Assembly: GCA_035549195.1 (NCBI GenBank) | Contig: DASZRK010000015.1 | Location: 1-64,000, forward strand | Direction of reading: 5' to 3' | From: a bacterium | GTDB lineage: Bacteria; Oederibacteriota; Muellerivitia; Muellerivitales; Muellerivitaceae | Length of the DNA: 64,000 nt | In this document: one piece after another, positions 61,886 through 64,000 of the stretch | Layout of the letters: every line of letters begins with the position of its first letter | Position numbering within the stretch: the stretch's first letter is position 1 | The notes under the pieces: generated by a model | What the model was told of the DNA's origin: nothing | Database searches by the model: none | Seen by the model: the letters and a program-made list of their open reading frames with translations, nothing else | Made by a program: the position numbers and the translations under genes

Positions 61886-63418
61886 ATGAGACCGATCCGC
61901 AAGCCCGCCTTTTCTGAATGGGCCGCCTATGTTTTTTCCCTGGCCGTCATGGCGATCTGCAACATCATCGCCCTTCTCTTCCTTTACCATCTGGCCATCA
62001 CCAATATCCTGATGATCTATCTCATTGGGATCCTCGCCGTGGTCTCCCGCACCGGCTACGGGCCTTCGGTCCTGGCCTGCGTGGTGGGCGTGCTGAGCTT
62101 CGACTTCTTCATCGTCCCGCCGCGCCTCGACTTCACGCCCGGCCATTACCAATATGTGATCACCCTGGTCGTGGTCCTGCTCTTCACCCTTTCCCTGAGC
62201 CGCATGACCGCCCGTATCCGCGCCGAGGCCCAGGCCAGCCGCCGGCGCGAGGCCCAGACCGCCGCCCTCTTCGAGCTCAGCCGCCGCCTGGCCGCCGAGG
62301 CCGAGAAGGACCCGGACTTCAACGGGGCCGTGGCCCTCATCGGGGACATCTTCGAGTGCCATTCGGTCCTCCTGGTCCCGGGACCCGATGGTTCCCTCGG
62401 ACCCCGGGCCGGAACGCAAGGACCTTCCCCCTGGAACGACCTCAAGAAGGAAGCCGCCCAGGCGGCCTTCCAAAAGGGGGACATGGTGGACCTGGGCACG
62501 CCGGACTTTCCCGGGACCGGCTGTCTTTTCGTCCCCCTCCTGGCCCCCGAAGGGCCCATGGGAGTCCTAGGGCTCCAACCCCGGGCGGGAACGCTGGGTC
62601 CCAGCCCCGACCAGCGCCACTTCCTCCAGGCCCTGGCCAACTTGATCGGGGCCATCCAGCAGAAGGCCCGATTGGAGGAGGAGAACCGGAAGAACCGCCT
62701 CAAGGCCGAAGCCGAGATGGTGCGAAACGCCCTGCTGAGTTCCGTGTCCCACGACCTCAGGACGCCCTTGGCCGTCATCACCGGGTCCGCCAGCAGCCTT
62801 TTGGACCCCGGGAGCCGGCTGAGCGACGCTTCGCGCCGCGAGCTCCTGCAGGACATCCTGGGCGAGTCCGATCGCTTGAACCGTTTCGTGGGGAACCTGC
62901 TGGAGATGACCCGGTTGGACTCGGGGGAAATGCTCCTCAAGAAGGAACTCCAACCCCTGGAGGAGGTGCTGGGGCCCGCCCTGGGACGGTTGGAGGGCAA
63001 GCTCCAGGGCCGCTCCCTCGTCACCGACCTCCCCCCCACCCTGCCCATGGTCCCCATGGACGGCCTGCTGATGGAGCAGGTCTTCGTCAACCTCATCGAG
63101 AACGCCCTGAAATACACCCCGGCGGGCTCCCCCATCCGTATCGGCGCCCGGGTCCAAGGGGACCATCTGGAGTTGGAGGTGAGCGACCAGGGGCCGGGCT
63201 TGGCGGCGGGCGATGAGGAAAAGGTCTTCGAGAAGTTCTACCGGGGCCGCGCCGGCTCCCAGAAGGAAGGCGTGGGCCTGGGATTGGCCATCTGCCGGGG
63301 GGTGGTGGAGGCCCATGGCGGGAGGATCGGCGCCGGGAACCGGCCCGAAGGCGGCGCCCGCTTTTACTTCACCCTGCCGTTGGCCGAAAGGGCCCTGACC
63401 CTGGAAAGGAAGCGTTGA
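61886..63418 (+). CDS. KdpD-like histidine kinase lacking the KdpD sensor and USP domains
   Basis: 510 aa. It begins where the membrane part of KdpD would: four TM helices (about 12-105, including NILMIYLIGILAVVSRTGYGPSVLACVVGVLSFDFF, which is also present in KdpD), a GAF-like linker, then a complete kinase: SSVSHDLRTPLAVIT, N box LIENALKYTP, DQGPGL and GVGLGLAICRG. It is a clear paralogue of KdpD at 52327 without its ATP-binding KdpD and UspA domains. It is paired with the response regulator at 63420 and next to amt3, so it may regulate nitrogen rather than potassium genes. Function inferred. Confidence 0.88.
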   Translation: MRPIRKPAFSEWAAYVFSLAVMAICNIIALLFLYHLAITNILMIYLIGILAVVSRTGYGPSVLACVVGVLSFDFFIVPPRLDFTPGHYQYVITLVVVLLFTLSLSRMTARIRAEAQASRRREAQTAALFELSRRLAAEAEKDPDFNGAVALIGDIFECHSVLLVPGPDGSLGPRAGTQGPSPWNDLKKEAAQAAFQKGDMVDLGTPDFPGTGCLFVPLLAPEGPMGVLGLQPRAGTLGPSPDQRHFLQALANLIGAIQQKARLEEENRKNRLKAEAEMVRNALLSSVSHDLRTPLAVITGSASSLLDPGSRLSDASRRELLQDILGESDRLNRFVGNLLEMTRLDSGEMLLKKELQPLEEVLGPALGRLEGKLQGRSLVTDLPPTLPMVPMDGLLMEQVFVNLIENALKYTPAGSPIRIGARVQGDHLELEVSDQGPGLAAGDEEKVFEKFYRGRAGSQKEGVGLGLAICRGVVEAHGGRIGAGNRPEGGARFYFTLPLAERALTLERKR

Positions 63419-63419
63419 T

Positions 63420-64000
63420 ATGGCCGAAGCCCTGCCGACCATCCTGATCATCGAGGACGAGGCGCCCATCCGGCGTTTCCTGCGGCTTTCACTGGAGGAC
63501 CGGGATTTCCGTCTGGTGGAATCCTCCACCGGCGAGGAAGGGCTCGCCCTGGCCTCCTCCCACAACCCCGAGGTCATCCTGCTCGACCTGGGGTTGCCCG
63601 ACATGGACGGCCTGGAAGTGATCCAAAGGACCCGGGCCTGGACCCCGGTCCCCATCATCGTGCTGTCCGCCCGGGACAAGGAACAGGACAAGATCAAGGC
63701 GCTCGAGTCGGGGGCCGACGACTACCTCACCAAACCCTTCAGCGTGGGCGAACTGACCGCCCGCATCAAGGTGGCCCTGCGCCACTCCAACCGCACCGGG
63801 GGCGCCTCCCCGAGCGGCCTTTACCAGAACGGGGTCCTGAAGGTGGACCTGGAGAACCGCCAGGTCTTTTTGGACGGCAAGGAAGTGCACCTGACGCCCA
63901 CCGAATACAAGTTGCTCGCCATCCTGGCGCGCCGACCGGGCAAACTGGTCACCCGTTGGGAATTGCTGCGGGACGTCTGGGGACCGGCGGGAGGGGACTC
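63420..64000 (+). CDS. KdpE-like response regulator (3' end outside window)
   Basis: About 193 residues before the window ends. Receiver: acidic pair in LIIEDEAPIRRFL, phospho-Asp in VILLDLGLPDMDG, LSARDKEQD and TKPFSVGEL. The OmpR/PhoB-type DNA-binding domain starts LENRQVFLDGKEVHLTPTEYKLL. It is a close relative of KdpE at 54995 and begins 1 bp after the kinase stop. Confidence 0.92.
   Translation, partial: MAEALPTILIIEDEAPIRRFLRLSLEDRDFRLVESSTGEEGLALASSHNPEVILLDLGLPDMDGLEVIQRTRAWTPVPIIVLSARDKEQDKIKALESGADDYLTKPFSVGELTARIKVALRHSNRTGGASPSGLYQNGVLKVDLENRQVFLDGKEVHLTPTEYKLLAILARRPGKLVTRWELLRDVWGPAGGD

Overview
The window comes from a diderm (Gram-negative-type), aerobically respiring bacterium with GC-rich DNA. 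The evidence is a TonB/ExbB/ExbD system with an outer-membrane receptor, an aa3-type haem-copper oxidase, lipoproteins and beta-barrel proteins. Shine-Dalgarno sites are strong, and several genes appear to start with TTG (3696, 4473, 15717, 34228, 44208) or GTG (7025). I saw no rRNA, tRNA, CRISPR array, insertion sequence or prophage, and the phylum cannot be fixed from the sequence alone.

Layout. 1-10 kb: the end of a pirin gene; a Crp/Fnr regulator with a Cys-Cys-Cys motif; a prepilin peptidase; a histidine-kinase-like protein lacking its phospho-acceptor histidine; Hsp20; a VIT1/CCC1-type transporter coupled to an MFS transporter; hemerythrin; a diguanylate cyclase; a YwiC-like protein; a lipoprotein; and HPr. 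10-15.5 kb: a leftward cytochrome c oxidase operon (coxB-A-C-D) carrying a second C/D pair and a diiron protein. 15.7-22 kb: a desaturase, a ZIP transporter, a PII protein, a Na+/H+-antiporter-like protein and Amt1. 22-27.4 kb: a CPA2 cation antiporter, a Dps-like ferritin divergent from katG, and a broken duplicate of the antiporter tail. 27.4-34.1 kb: a leftward iron operon (hemP-exbB-exbD-tonB-orf-receptor-piuC-PepSY) under a perfect Fur box. 34.2-42 kb: envelope-glycan genes, including a glycosyltransferase/deacetylase fusion. 44.3-55.7 kb: potassium uptake, namely a KimA-like transporter behind a c-di-AMP (ydaO-type) riboswitch, a kdp operon with two extra tiny membrane ORFs, and divergent kdpDE. 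55.7-64 kb: glnK2-amt2, two thiol/redox exported proteins, amt3, and a KdpD/KdpE-like pair cut by the window end.

How the genes work together. Three circuits can be read from the DNA. (1) Seven near-identical palindromes of the form TATGA-N6-TCATA lie upstream of the Crp/Fnr gene itself, the kinase-like gene, hsp20, hemerythrin, a cox subunit IV gene, the desaturase and katG. In most of them a TAnnnT -10 box begins 29.5 bp from the palindrome centre, as in an FNR class II promoter, which suggests an autoregulated oxygen/NO/redox-stress regulon. (2) Nitrogen: three Amt transporters and two PII proteins that both lack the uridylylated Tyr51, with sigma-54-type promoters before amt1 and amt2. 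(3) Potassium: kdpFABC/kdpDE plus the riboswitch-controlled KimA-like carrier, linking K+ uptake to c-di-AMP.
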